Origin: Oceanobacillus limi
GTDB taxonomy: Bacteria; Bacillota; Bacilli; Bacillales; Amphibacillaceae
NCBI RefSeq assembly: GCF_900111445.1
Contig: NZ_FOHE01000011.1
Coordinates: forward strand, 1 to 64,000
Direction of reading: 5' to 3'
DNA: 64,000 bases
Position 1 is the first letter of the stretch. Every line of letters begins with the position of its first letter. The notes beneath the pieces were generated by a model that was not told the origin of the DNA, ran no database searches, and saw nothing but the letters and a program-made list of their open reading frames with translations. Shown piece by piece: positions 6,814 through 14,162 of this stretch. A program made the position numbers and the translations under genes.

Positions 6814-6860
6814 CCTTTCGTATTTATACATGTGCGCTACACACTCGCATATTTATCGTT
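6814..6860. promoter_or_regulatory. Intergenic regulatory element, copy 2
   Basis: Second copy of the element at 4-50: CCTTTCGT, a T-rich linker, ACATGTGCGCTACACAC at 6828-6844, then TATCGTT. It lies between the leftward methylase-like gene and the rightward gene at 6943. Shared position in two divergent intergenic regions suggests a binding site for a phage regulator. Confidence 0.55.
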
Positions 6861-6869
6861 ACATTTCCG

Positions 6870-6898
6870 TTGCATTTACCGTTTATATCGTTTATAAT
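6870..6898 (+). promoter_or_regulatory. Sigma-A-type promoter of the orphan rightward gene
   Basis: TTGCAT at 6870-6875 and TATAAT at 6893-6898 are 17 bases apart. The gene starts at 6943 behind AAAGGAGG (6927-6934). Confidence 0.75.
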
Positions 6899-6942
6899 TC
6901 GGTTATACTACTCGTACAACCATCGCAAAGGAGGCGTCCTAT

Positions 6943-7347
6943 ATGCCGAAAAAATCCGCTAAACAATCGGAATCATTCCGTTGGATTACGTCCGAACCCG
7001 ACCGTGATCCGTTTATATCCGTAGATGCACAACGTCGCCTATACTTTAACGCCAAAGCGCGCAGTCTAGTCGGCTCTGATACGGTGCAAATCGGATATGA
7101 CATCGCTAATAAGCGAATTATCGTAGGTGCTGCGGATGTGGTTCGCCCAGCAAACGTCAAGCCACATAAGATCGATAAACGCGGTTATGCGTCAGCACGT
7201 CCGTTAATCAATTCCGTTGGCTTGTCGGATGCTGACTTACCACTCCGATATAATTACGTAGGTCGCGATTTCTCCGAATACCCTGACGGAGCATATGCGT
7301 TTCAGCTTATGGATGACGCTAGAGCAGGCGAAGACGGTTCGTTATAG
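6943..7347 (+). CDS. Orphan rightward phage protein of unknown function
   Basis: 134 residues, basic N-terminus, with SEPDRDPFISVDAQRRLYFN resembling the beta-strand segments of AbrB-like or swapped-hairpin regulators (VSVDaqgRLyfn), then VKPHKIDKRGYASARPLI. The gene has its own near-consensus promoter and a perfect ribosome binding site but opposes all neighbours. Its 3' end overlaps the end of the cytosine methyltransferase gene by six bases. An AbrB-like or immunity-related regulator is possible; no firm family. Confidence 0.6.
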   Translation: MPKKSAKQSESFRWITSEPDRDPFISVDAQRRLYFNAKARSLVGSDTVQIGYDIANKRIIVGAADVVRPANVKPHKIDKRGYASARPLINSVGLSDADLPLRYNYVGRDFSEYPDGAYAFQLMDDARAGEDGSL

Positions 7348-8787
7348 GTACGGTAATAACCGCTCGCCTAACGCCTCGATAACGTTCACAGTGACGGCAT
7401 TTCCGCTCATACGGTAGAGTTGCGAGTTACTGATGCCTGCTTCCGTTAGTTTTTCGAATACCTCGTCGGGAAACGATTGAAGTCGTAGACATTCTTTTGG
7501 CGTAAGTTTGCGTATGCGATATTTTGGCGGAGTGCCTTCCGCTATACCGTGCCGATCTTGTGCCGTAAGGGTGAACGATTCTTCTCCGTCGTCTTTAAAT
7601 CTGCGCCCGTTTTGGCGCTTGTTTTCGCGGTCAGGCGTAAGAACGGGGCGGACTTCTTCTCCGACAAATGGGCGTGATTGACCGCATAGTCCTTTGTGAT
7701 ATGAGGCGGTTAATGTACTGGATAATCCGTCCTCCCGTACTTTGGTCGCGCCCTCATTCATACCGGCGTCTAACGATTGTTGTTCCGCAATCTTAGGCTC
7801 GCGATGACCTCCGCCCATTGTCGTAAGGGTTGGTGATACACCTTCCGCCGAGTAGACTCGGCGGATTGCGTCGTGACCTTTTAGGTCGATATGTCCGACC
7901 ATTTGAGGTTCTATCATATGAGGACGTCTATTACGATTCTTCGCTACATCTGCCGGACCAATACCTTTCGTAAAGTTAGCGTCAATACACGGAGATATGT
8001 TTTCGCCCGTACATATCGTACTTAACTTTCCGTCTTTACCGATCCCACTACCTTCGTTTAGCTGCGATATCAACTTCGCCGTCTTTTCCTCGCTCAAATA
8101 ATACCGCTCGTCCACGTCCGTTTCGAGAATATCTCGTAATCTAGTAGTCACGGAATCTTGCGAAGGCCAGTCGAAATTGAACGTCTTTAAGTCATCATAT
8201 TCGCTAATTCTTCGTTTACCTTTCGCCACTACGTTCGTGCCTTCGATAACCCACGGCTCGCGTTCGATTAGATCGTCTCTAATGCCTATCATAAAGAACC
8301 GCTCCCTATTCTGCGGTACACCGAAATATTTCGAGTTGAGTACGTTAAAATCGATAGTATAGCCGCACTCATTCGCTACTTTTACAATTGTATCTAGCGT
8401 CTTACCTTTATCGTGCCCAACAAGTCCCTTTACGTTTTCCATAAAGATAATCTTCGGTTTCTTTTCGGCAGCAATTCGCATAGCTTCGAAGTATAACGTA
8501 CCTCTAACGTCATTAAATCCGCCTCGCTTCCCTGCAACGGAAAACGATTGACAAGGAGTTGTAAAGGATAATACGTCGTGGTCCGGCACATCTTCCGACT
8601 GCAACTCGAATACGTCGCCAGTTACCGTTGAATCGGGATGTAGCGTTTTGTACGCCATTTGTGCAAATTGCGTTTTTGCTTGAGGATCATATTCCGCAGC
8701 AAGCAGGCACTTACCGCCTAATCGTTCAAATCCGAATGAAACACCGCCAATCCCTGCGAACAACTCTACGAATGTAAATCTACTCAA
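7342..8787 (-). CDS. DNA (cytosine-5) methyltransferase
   Basis: 481 residues with the ordered C5-methylase motifs: I FVELFAGIGGVSFGFE, IV TTPCQSFSVAG with the catalytic Cys, VI MENVKGL, VIII GVPQNRERFFMIG, and X MSGNAVTVNV at the end. The target-recognition region between VIII and IX (about 230-430) contains repeated TLT-centred segments (VSPTLTT, SSTLTAS, RPVLTPDRENKRQN, SFTLTAQDRHG). It probably protects phage DNA from host restriction. The TTG start directly follows the upstream stop codon, with AAGGAGG eight to ten bases before it. Confidence 0.95.
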   Translation of the reverse strand: MSRFTFVELFAGIGGVSFGFERLGGKCLLAAEYDPQAKTQFAQMAYKTLHPDSTVTGDVFELQSEDVPDHDVLSFTTPCQSFSVAGKRGGFNDVRGTLYFEAMRIAAEKKPKIIFMENVKGLVGHDKGKTLDTIVKVANECGYTIDFNVLNSKYFGVPQNRERFFMIGIRDDLIEREPWVIEGTNVVAKGKRRISEYDDLKTFNFDWPSQDSVTTRLRDILETDVDERYYLSEEKTAKLISQLNEGSGIGKDGKLSTICTGENISPCIDANFTKGIGPADVAKNRNRRPHMIEPQMVGHIDLKGHDAIRRVYSAEGVSPTLTTMGGGHREPKIAEQQSLDAGMNEGATKVREDGLSSTLTASYHKGLCGQSRPFVGEEVRPVLTPDRENKRQNGRRFKDDGEESFTLTAQDRHGIAEGTPPKYRIRKLTPKECLRLQSFPDEVFEKLTEAGISNSQLYRMSGNAVTVNVIEALGERLLPYL

Positions 8788-9195
8788 TCACTCGCCCTCC
8801 TTCGCCAAATGTTCGATAGCAAACTCGATATATTTCGCTGCCTTGCGTAAGTCCTCCGTAGGTTCTCCGTGCTTATACGGTGCCCTTGCGAGGTATTTCA
8901 GCGCATTACCTACGCAATAACTGACGTAACCATTGTCGTACCCTTTCGTTATTTCTTCGATAATTTCGATCGTCTCGAAGCGCCCATTCGTGTAATGTTG
9001 AGGTGAATTAATCGCGTCGGCTTCGGAATTTGATTCGTCGACAATTTCGCAGTAGCCGTCACTTACGAAGTAATTCTCGGTATCTCCGTTATTATTAACG
9101 ATGTACTTGTGACTCCCCCACCTCCCAACGACATCAAACACCTCTCCGACCTTATCCGTATACCAACCGCGACCTTCCGTTATCCGTATCTTCAT
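8788..9195 (-). CDS. DUF3310-family phage protein
   Basis: 135 residues. The C-terminal two thirds, from INSPQHYTNGRFETIEIIEE through YCVGNALKYLARAPYKHG to AAKYIEFAIEHL, is the DUF3310 signature found in many tailed phages. The N-terminal 50 residues (VGEVFDVVGRWGSHKYIV) form a probable SH3-like beta unit fused in front. Function is unproven. GAGGAGG precedes the ATG, and the start overlaps the previous stop (ATGA). Confidence 0.85.
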   Translation of the reverse strand: MKIRITEGRGWYTDKVGEVFDVVGRWGSHKYIVNNNGDTENYFVSDGYCEIVDESNSEADAINSPQHYTNGRFETIEIIEEITKGYDNGYVSYCVGNALKYLARAPYKHGEPTEDLRKAAKYIEFAIEHLAKEGE

Positions 9196-9422
9196 CCGCT
9201 AACCTCCTCGAATAATTTCGCCAGCCTTTCCGACTCTATTTCGTTATAAGCGCTAACTAGCGCACGCAACTCCGCCATATGAAAGTCCGCCAATCCGTCG
9301 CGTCCTTCCGCAATATTTCCGACAAGTCCTGCGAACAGCTTATCAGCTGGTAAGCCTTCCGCCACTTTCTCACGGAAATATTCCGCCTTGGCTTCAGGAT
9401 TGAACGTCACTACTTCCGCCAT
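9192..9422 (-). CDS. Small phage protein of unknown function
   Basis: 76 residues, mostly helical and acidic (AEYFREKVAEGLPADKLFAG, later DFHMAELRALVSAYNEIE). Tightly packed between the SH3-like coiled-coil gene upstream and the DUF3310 gene downstream. I recognise no family. Confidence 0.5.
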   Translation of the reverse strand: MAEVVTFNPEAKAEYFREKVAEGLPADKLFAGLVGNIAEGRDGLADFHMAELRALVSAYNEIESERLAKLFEEVSG

Positions 9423-9423
9423 A

Positions 9424-10296
9424 TTACCGACCTACCTTCCGTAGCTTATCGTCGATTGCTTGCGTAACAACTTTCGTCAATTCTTCGGATAGTTCCGATA
9501 CACCTTCGGTCGTTAGCGGTTGCGTGCGTTCGTCTATTGCGACGACATCATCGATAAGCATTTCAATTTTCTGCTCGATTTTCTCCGACCAATCGAACGA
9601 CGTTTCGCGTAAGATTCCGAGTTCTGCGTTGATGCTTAGTACGTCGGATTGCGTCGCCCACAGACTTGGTGACGACTTAAACTCCGTATAATCATCCGCC
9701 CATGTGCGAATATCCTTCGCATTAGAGTCGGATTGCTCGGTTAGTTCCGCAATCTTGCGCTCGGCTTTCGCTAGGCGTCCGACTAAGTTTGCGATGATGT
9801 CGTCGGTAGATTGTGGCGAGGTAGATTCTAGCGGGACGAGTACGCGGTATTCTTCTTCCCAAAACCGTAAATAGTCGCCTCTTCCAGGCGTTTTGGTCGT
9901 TGACTCTACAGAGACTCTGTGAGTCATTTTTACGTCAAAAATATCGCCATTTCTATAACCGTACATCTTTAACGTGTGTTGAGGATTGATGATGATAACC
10001 TTCTCGCCAACCTCCGCACGCCTATCGACCATTTCGTAACGTACGTTGTTGTGGCGGATAATGTTCGTTGGGGATAGCGTTTTATAATTGCTTAAACTCG
10101 CATGACCTCGAGAGTATTTGCCAAGTATACATCCGACAGACACGTGATAAACCTCGTATATTCTATCGATAAATTCGAGTTGCTCGTTGCTTACGACGTA
10201 ATCCCCAACGTCAGCCTTCCAATCAACCTCGACATACTCCCGTTCGATTCCGCCTAGTGACTCGTCTGCGATGTAGTGTCGTTTAACTTCGCTCAT
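9424..10296 (-). CDS. Phage protein with SH3-like repeats and a coiled coil
   Basis: 290 residues. The N-terminal half has strand patterns such as VDWKADVGDYVV and RRAEVGEKVIIINP, similar in style to the 22088-23338 protein. The C-terminal half from about 165 is a heptad-rich coiled coil (ANLVGRLAKAERKIAELTEQ) followed by a charged helix. GGGGAG precedes the ATG. The pairing of SH3-like units and coiled coil suggests an oligomeric scaffold or DNA-associated protein; function unknown. Confidence 0.5.
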   Translation of the reverse strand: MSEVKRHYIADESLGGIEREYVEVDWKADVGDYVVSNEQLEFIDRIYEVYHVSVGCILGKYSRGHASLSNYKTLSPTNIIRHNNVRYEMVDRRAEVGEKVIIINPQHTLKMYGYRNGDIFDVKMTHRVSVESTTKTPGRGDYLRFWEEEYRVLVPLESTSPQSTDDIIANLVGRLAKAERKIAELTEQSDSNAKDIRTWADDYTEFKSSPSLWATQSDVLSINAELGILRETSFDWSEKIEQKIEMLIDDVVAIDERTQPLTTEGVSELSEELTKVVTQAIDDKLRKVGR

Positions 10297-10322
10297 ATTA
10301 CCGCTCCCCTTTCGCCGTTAGG

Positions 10323-10772
10323 CTAATTTACTTCGTTTAATATTTCGATACTTACCGTCTGCCTTCCGAACTGTAACGCTTCCTCTCGCGTTTCTACAAG
10401 GAAATCAATACGCTTTCCTACGATAGAGCCTCCGATATCTAACGCCTTCGCTTCGTAGGTTGTTCCGTCACCTAACGTAATCCTAACCGTCGAATGTAAC
10501 GGAATGATCGAAGGGTCTACCGCAATAATGCGATAACCTTCCGGTGTATATACGGTATTGCGTACGTCATATCCCGTGTAGGTAATTCCGCTACAACCTT
10601 CGCAGCGTGCCGTATAAGATGTCGCCTCTACTTCGAACGTTTCCGACTGTTCCTCGGAAGATAAAGCGCTAAGGTTATCGCCACTATCGTCCGTTGAAAC
10701 TTCGCTTTCAATCGTTGGAATATCGCTATTAACCGTTTGAACATCGTCAATCACCTCCGGATTTTCCGACAA
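10323..10772 (-). CDS. 3D-domain protein (MltA/YocH-type fold), N-terminus uncertain
   Basis: The C-terminal 100 residues are a 3D domain: ATSYTARCEGCSG, RIIAVDPSIIPLHSTVRI, EAKALDIGGSIVGKRIDFLV and FGRQTVSIEIL, with the conserved aspartates. Such domains occur in cell-wall hydrolases and resuscitation-type proteins. The TTG at 10772 is the only standard start but lacks a ribosome binding site. In frame upstream lies a hydrophobic, membrane-anchor-like segment (ITKITLLPIIVGVFL) with no ATG, GTG or TTG. An ATG that overlaps the thyX stop in ATGA fashion is one frame off, suggesting a small frameshift at the start. Confidence 0.7.
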   Translation of the reverse strand: MSENPEVIDDVQTVNSDIPTIESEVSTDDSGDNLSALSSEEQSETFEVEATSYTARCEGCSGITYTGYDVRNTVYTPEGYRIIAVDPSIIPLHSTVRITLGDGTTYEAKALDIGGSIVGKRIDFLVETREEALQFGRQTVSIEILNEVN

Positions 10773-10827
10773 GAATACGCCGACTATGATCGGTAATAGC
10801 GTGATTTTCGTTATGAGTCCGATAGAA

Positions 10828-11535
10828 TCATCCTTTCGCGTGCTTCGTTAATTCTTCGATACTTACCGGGAAATGTTCGACCGCTAACGCGTTGACCGCC
10901 TTTGCGTACGCTTGTATTTCCGCTTGTGCATCGTGTGCTAACCGTTGATTGACGAAGTGTGCGACCGACTGTAGGCTGGCCGTCCAGTACCAACGCACAT
11001 ACATTCCGTATGCCGGAAGGAATAGGCGCGCTTGTTCGGGAGCGATTCCTTGTTCTATCGCCTTTTCGTACATTGCCAAACCATCGTCTACATAACGCAT
11101 TAATGCCCCCGTAAAGTGCTTTCCGTCTGAGTAATCGATTGGCTCTCCACTACCTTGCTTGCTGTTCGCTGGTTTGCTGCGCCATTCGTCATTGTCGGGA
11201 ATATAAAACGTCGGCTCTTCGGTAACATATCGTCGCGATGATTCGTTCCATGCGTCCATCGTATGGTCGGAGCCTACTACGTACTTCCACCATTGCCTAG
11301 CGACCATTAACGGCGCATAGACCTCGAACTGTAACGTTGCATGGCGGAAAGGGGACGTATGCCCCTCTCGCGCCAAGAAACGGATTAACTTTTCGTCCTT
11401 TTCGTCGAGTTCAAACGATTCCTTGTCGTAGCTGACACGCGCTGCGTTTGCTACCGTTAAGTCCGAACCCATTACGTTGACTAGTCGGATATAACCTTGA
11501 TCTAATACGGAGATAAATTCGTTTGATTTCGCCAT
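10828..11535 (-). CDS. thyX: Flavin-dependent thymidylate synthase ThyX
   Basis: 235 residues. Makes dTMP from dUMP using FAD and methylene-tetrahydrofolate. The ThyX signature appears as ARQWWKYVVGS...AWNESSRRY (about 78-105), the phage variant of RHRxxS with the NExSxR part intact, and RLFLPAYGMYVRWYWTAS with QSVAHFVNQRL near the C-terminus. It belongs to the nucleotide-supply cluster with dUTPase and ribonucleotide reductase. A clear GGAGG precedes the ATG. The stop overlaps a following ATG (ATGA). Confidence 0.93.
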   Translation of the reverse strand: MAKSNEFISVLDQGYIRLVNVMGSDLTVANAARVSYDKESFELDEKDEKLIRFLAREGHTSPFRHATLQFEVYAPLMVARQWWKYVVGSDHTMDAWNESSRRYVTEEPTFYIPDNDEWRSKPANSKQGSGEPIDYSDGKHFTGALMRYVDDGLAMYEKAIEQGIAPEQARLFLPAYGMYVRWYWTASLQSVAHFVNQRLAHDAQAEIQAYAKAVNALAVEHFPVSIEELTKHAKG

Positions 11536-11676
11536 CTATTCGACCTCCTTCAAGAAATTAACTGCGGATATTAACATCGCGCAACCAATTATGACCTTAT
11601 CCGGCTCAACGCCGAGGCATAACGCGATAAACCAACCGAACCAAAATAACGCAAATAGTACGCTTAATACATTCAT
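11536..11676 (-). CDS. Small phage membrane protein (46 aa)
   Basis: Read directly: MNVLSVLFALFWFGWFIALC forms one hydrophobic helix, a short polar part follows (GVEPDK) and a second moderately hydrophobic helix ends in KEVE. GGGGGTG precedes the ATG, and the start overlaps the dUTPase stop (ATGA). Function unknown. Confidence 0.7.
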   Translation of the reverse strand: MNVLSVLFALFWFGWFIALCLGVEPDKVIIGCAMLISAVNFLKEVE

Positions 11677-12338
11677 TCGCTCACCCCCGTTGAACCGTAT
11701 CCTTTGTCGCCTCTATCCGACTCACCTAACTCGGAAACCTCCGTAAATTGTACGGAAGGTAATCGTTGTATGATCGCTTGTGCGATTTTTTCGCCTTTGC
11801 GGATAATATAGGCGCCTTGTCTGACCGCCTCATCGCAATCGATAAATTCGTTCTCTACCGTCCTTATCCGTTTAATGTTCGCTAATGACCGTAAATTTGC
11901 GCTAGGTTTATCGGTAATGTTATCGACAATCACGCCAATTTCGCCTCTATACGTCGAGTCAACCGTACCGAATTGCACGCGTAATTTCGTCTTTAGCGTA
12001 ATACCGGATCGTGGGCGAATCTGCATTTCGTACCCTTCCGGCAACTCTACGGCAATTCCCGTCTTGACTAACGCTGTTCCGTTAGGTTCGATAATAACGT
12101 CCTCTACCGCAAATAGATCGAAGCCAGCGTCGCCGTCGTGCGCTTTGGTCGGGATAACTGCGTCCGAGTGTATGCGTTTAACTTTGACGTCGGCAGTTTT
12201 CGGAGAGTTGGCGAGGACTCCCGTAATGTATCCTCGGTTATATCCGTTGTCGAAGTCGGAAATGGGTTCGTCCCATATGAAGTCATGTCGATTATCCTCG
12301 GTAATTTCTGATACTAGCTTCGCTAAATTATAACCCAT
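11673..12338 (-). CDS. dut: dUTPase (trimeric type) with N-terminal extension
   Basis: 221 residues. Converts dUTP to dUMP, feeding ThyX and keeping uracil out of DNA. All five trimeric motifs are visible: I DAGFDLFA, II RPRSGI, III GTVDSTYRGEIGV, IV KIAQAIIQ, V RGDKGYGSTG. It has about 50 extra N-terminal residues and an insert of some 25 residues between motifs III and IV. The ATG at 12338 (TGATG overlap, GGAGG seven bases upstream) is preferred over the GTG just before it. Confidence 0.95.
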   Translation of the reverse strand: MGYNLAKLVSEITEDNRHDFIWDEPISDFDNGYNRGYITGVLANSPKTADVKVKRIHSDAVIPTKAHDGDAGFDLFAVEDVIIEPNGTALVKTGIAVELPEGYEMQIRPRSGITLKTKLRVQFGTVDSTYRGEIGVIVDNITDKPSANLRSLANIKRIRTVENEFIDCDEAVRQGAYIIRKGEKIAQAIIQRLPSVQFTEVSELGESDRGDKGYGSTGVSE

Positions 12339-12484
12339 CACTCCGCCTCCTCTAACGTGCCGTCCGCAGCAAACTCGAACCCATTCCGTTTAGCTATCGC
12401 CTCTACTTCGCTATAATCCGGATCATCTGCTGACGCCACCATTTCGAGTAGTGTGCGGATGTCATTCCGTTTGTTATCGTTCAT
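12338..12484 (-). CDS. Small acidic phage protein (48 aa)
   Basis: Read directly: begins MNDNKRNDIRTLLEMVASAD and ends GTLEEAE. Helical, acidic, no known family. Its stop overlaps the dut start (TGATG), so the two are likely co-translated. A weak GGGGCGG lies before the ATG. Confidence 0.6.
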   Translation of the reverse strand: MNDNKRNDIRTLLEMVASADDPDYSEVEAIAKRNGFEFAADGTLEEAE

Positions 12485-12533
12485 ATAACCGCCCCCTATT
12501 TATATAATCGATATGAACGGACTGTTGGCGAAA

Positions 12534-13187
12534 CTAACGCCAACTTAGTTCGTCCGCATGTTGCGCCAATTCACCTCGGAAGTTCTTCGTTAAGTGAACC
12601 ACCTTTACGTACGGCTCACTTTCGAAGTGACGCAGGTATGGCATAAAACCGCTTTTTTCCGGTTTCTTTAAGTCGATCTGTCCGTCATGTCCGATTAAGA
12701 TAACGCGGGAACTATCGTGAATTCTCGTCAAGACCTTCTTCAATTCTCCGCGCGTCATATTCTGTCCCTCATCGATAATGACCGTTGAATCCTTGATATT
12801 GCTACCGCGTAAGAACGTGTGCGACTTTGCCGTAATCCACGCCTTATCATTGATAATGTCCGGATTATTTTCCGACTTAATGGCGAATCTAGGGTCGACG
12901 CCTATCTCGTTTAAAGCGTCTAGTAGTGGCGTGGTGTACTTCGACTCCTTTTCCTCGACTGTACCCGGCGTATATCCGATGGAACCTTCCTCGACTGGCG
13001 AAAACGTATAAATTAACGGCTTTCCGATAACGTGAGCGCAGGCGACGGCAAGAGTTGTCTTGCCCGTGCCAGCCTTCGCATTCACGATCGTAAATTGATT
13101 ATCGAATATAGAGTCGACATACTCGCGTTGTTCGTCGGTTAATTTCGGTGCAAATCCGTGTAATAGGTTTCCGTCAGGTAATGGCAT
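12534..13187 (-). CDS. PhoH-like ATPase
   Basis: 217 residues. Walker A AKAGTGKTTLA (about 38-48), an SPVEEGSIGYTPG segment, SHTFLRGSNIKDST, Walker B VIIDEGQN and RVILIGHDGQIDL are the hallmarks of PhoH-family ATPases, which resemble superfamily 1 helicases and are widespread in phages. The exact role in phage growth is not established. GGGAG lies ten bases before the ATG. It follows nrdF after a few bases. Confidence 0.92.
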   Translation of the reverse strand: MPLPDGNLLHGFAPKLTDEQREYVDSIFDNQFTIVNAKAGTGKTTLAVACAHVIGKPLIYTFSPVEEGSIGYTPGTVEEKESKYTTPLLDALNEIGVDPRFAIKSENNPDIINDKAWITAKSHTFLRGSNIKDSTVIIDEGQNMTRGELKKVLTRIHDSSRVILIGHDGQIDLKKPEKSGFMPYLRHFESEPYVKVVHLTKNFRGELAQHADELSWR

Positions 13188-13190
13188 AAG

Positions 13191-14162
13191 CTACCGGCTC
13201 CCTTCGAAATAGAAATCGTCCGTTTGAATCGGTTCAACTAGCGCTTTTTTATACGAATTACCTTTCGTCGAGAAAAAGTCGTGCGATTTAGACTTCGTAT
13301 CTAATCCGTTAATAATGATCGGATTAACCTCGTTAACTTCGTACTTTGCGTCAAATCCGAGATTATTCAACGCCTTATTTGCGTTATACTTAACGAACTC
13401 GATTACGTCCTGCTCTACGTCTAGTCCAGCGTATACATCGCGAGTATATTCGATTTCATTTTCGAGGAGTTCGTCGAATAACTCGTGTACGAACGTTTCT
13501 GCTTCCGCCTTGTCTACGTCGAGTTGTTGCGCCAATAATCCGACATATACTCCGTGGATGGACTCGTCACGGATTATGAGGTTGATAATCTCACCGCTAT
13601 TAATCAACTTGCCTTGACCCGCCATATACAACGGATAGTAGAATCCGCTGTAAAATAGGAATGACTCGAGTGCAACCGACGCGACCATCGCTCGATATAG
13701 CGTCATGTTATACCCGCTTATCTCGTCATAATATCGTTTGATGATCGTTGCCTTACGTTGCAAATACGGATTATTCTCGACCCACTCGAATAGTGCGTCT
13801 ATCTCTGCGCTAGTTGCGAGCGTTAGGAATATATTCGAATAGCTCCGGGCATGTATGAGGTTTTCCATTCCGCCCATGAACGTAAGTACCGCCTTCTGCT
13901 GGTGTGACGGAACATGTTCGGCTATACGCGCCATACCTACGTCGCCTTGTAACGTGTCAAGTAGCGTTAGTCCTGCGAGAACTTTCTTATACGTATCCTT
14001 TTCGGTGGCATCGAGTTGTTTCCACGTTAGGAGGTCGCCGGATAGCGATACTTCCTCGGGAAGCCAAAATTGGCGGAGGTTTTGTAACGCAAACATTTCG
14101 GAAAATTCGTCGTCCTTTGCGTTCCAATTAGCTGCGGTTAGGATAGTCGTTAAACTGTGCAT
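13191..14162 (-). CDS. nrdF: Ribonucleotide reductase class Ib, beta subunit NrdF
   Basis: 323 residues. Carries the metal-radical cofactor for NrdE. Ligands are recognisable in [10 protein letters not shown] (Asp), [14 protein letters not shown] (ExxH plus the radical Tyr), [12 protein letters not shown] (Glu) and [10 protein letters not shown] (ExxH). The ATG at 14162 lies inside the end of nrdE, with GAGGAG eight bases upstream; the upstream in-frame GTG at 14171 is rejected. The tail KTDDFYF-like segment is the NrdE-binding end of the family. Confidence 0.95.
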   Translation of the reverse strand: MHSLTTILTAANWNAKDDEFSEMFALQNLRQFWLPEEVSLSGDLLTWKQLDATEKDTYKKVLAGLTLLDTLQGDVGMARIAEHVPSHQQKAVLTFMGGMENLIHARSYSNIFLTLATSAEIDALFEWVENNPYLQRKATIIKRYYDEISGYNMTLYRAMVASVALESFLFYSGFYYPLYMAGQGKLINSGEIINLIIRDESIHGVYVGLLAQQLDVDKAEAETFVHELFDELLENEIEYTRDVYAGLDVEQDVIEFVKYNANKALNNLGFDAKYEVNEVNPIIINGLDTKSKSHDFFSTKGNSYKKALVEPIQTDDFYFEGSR

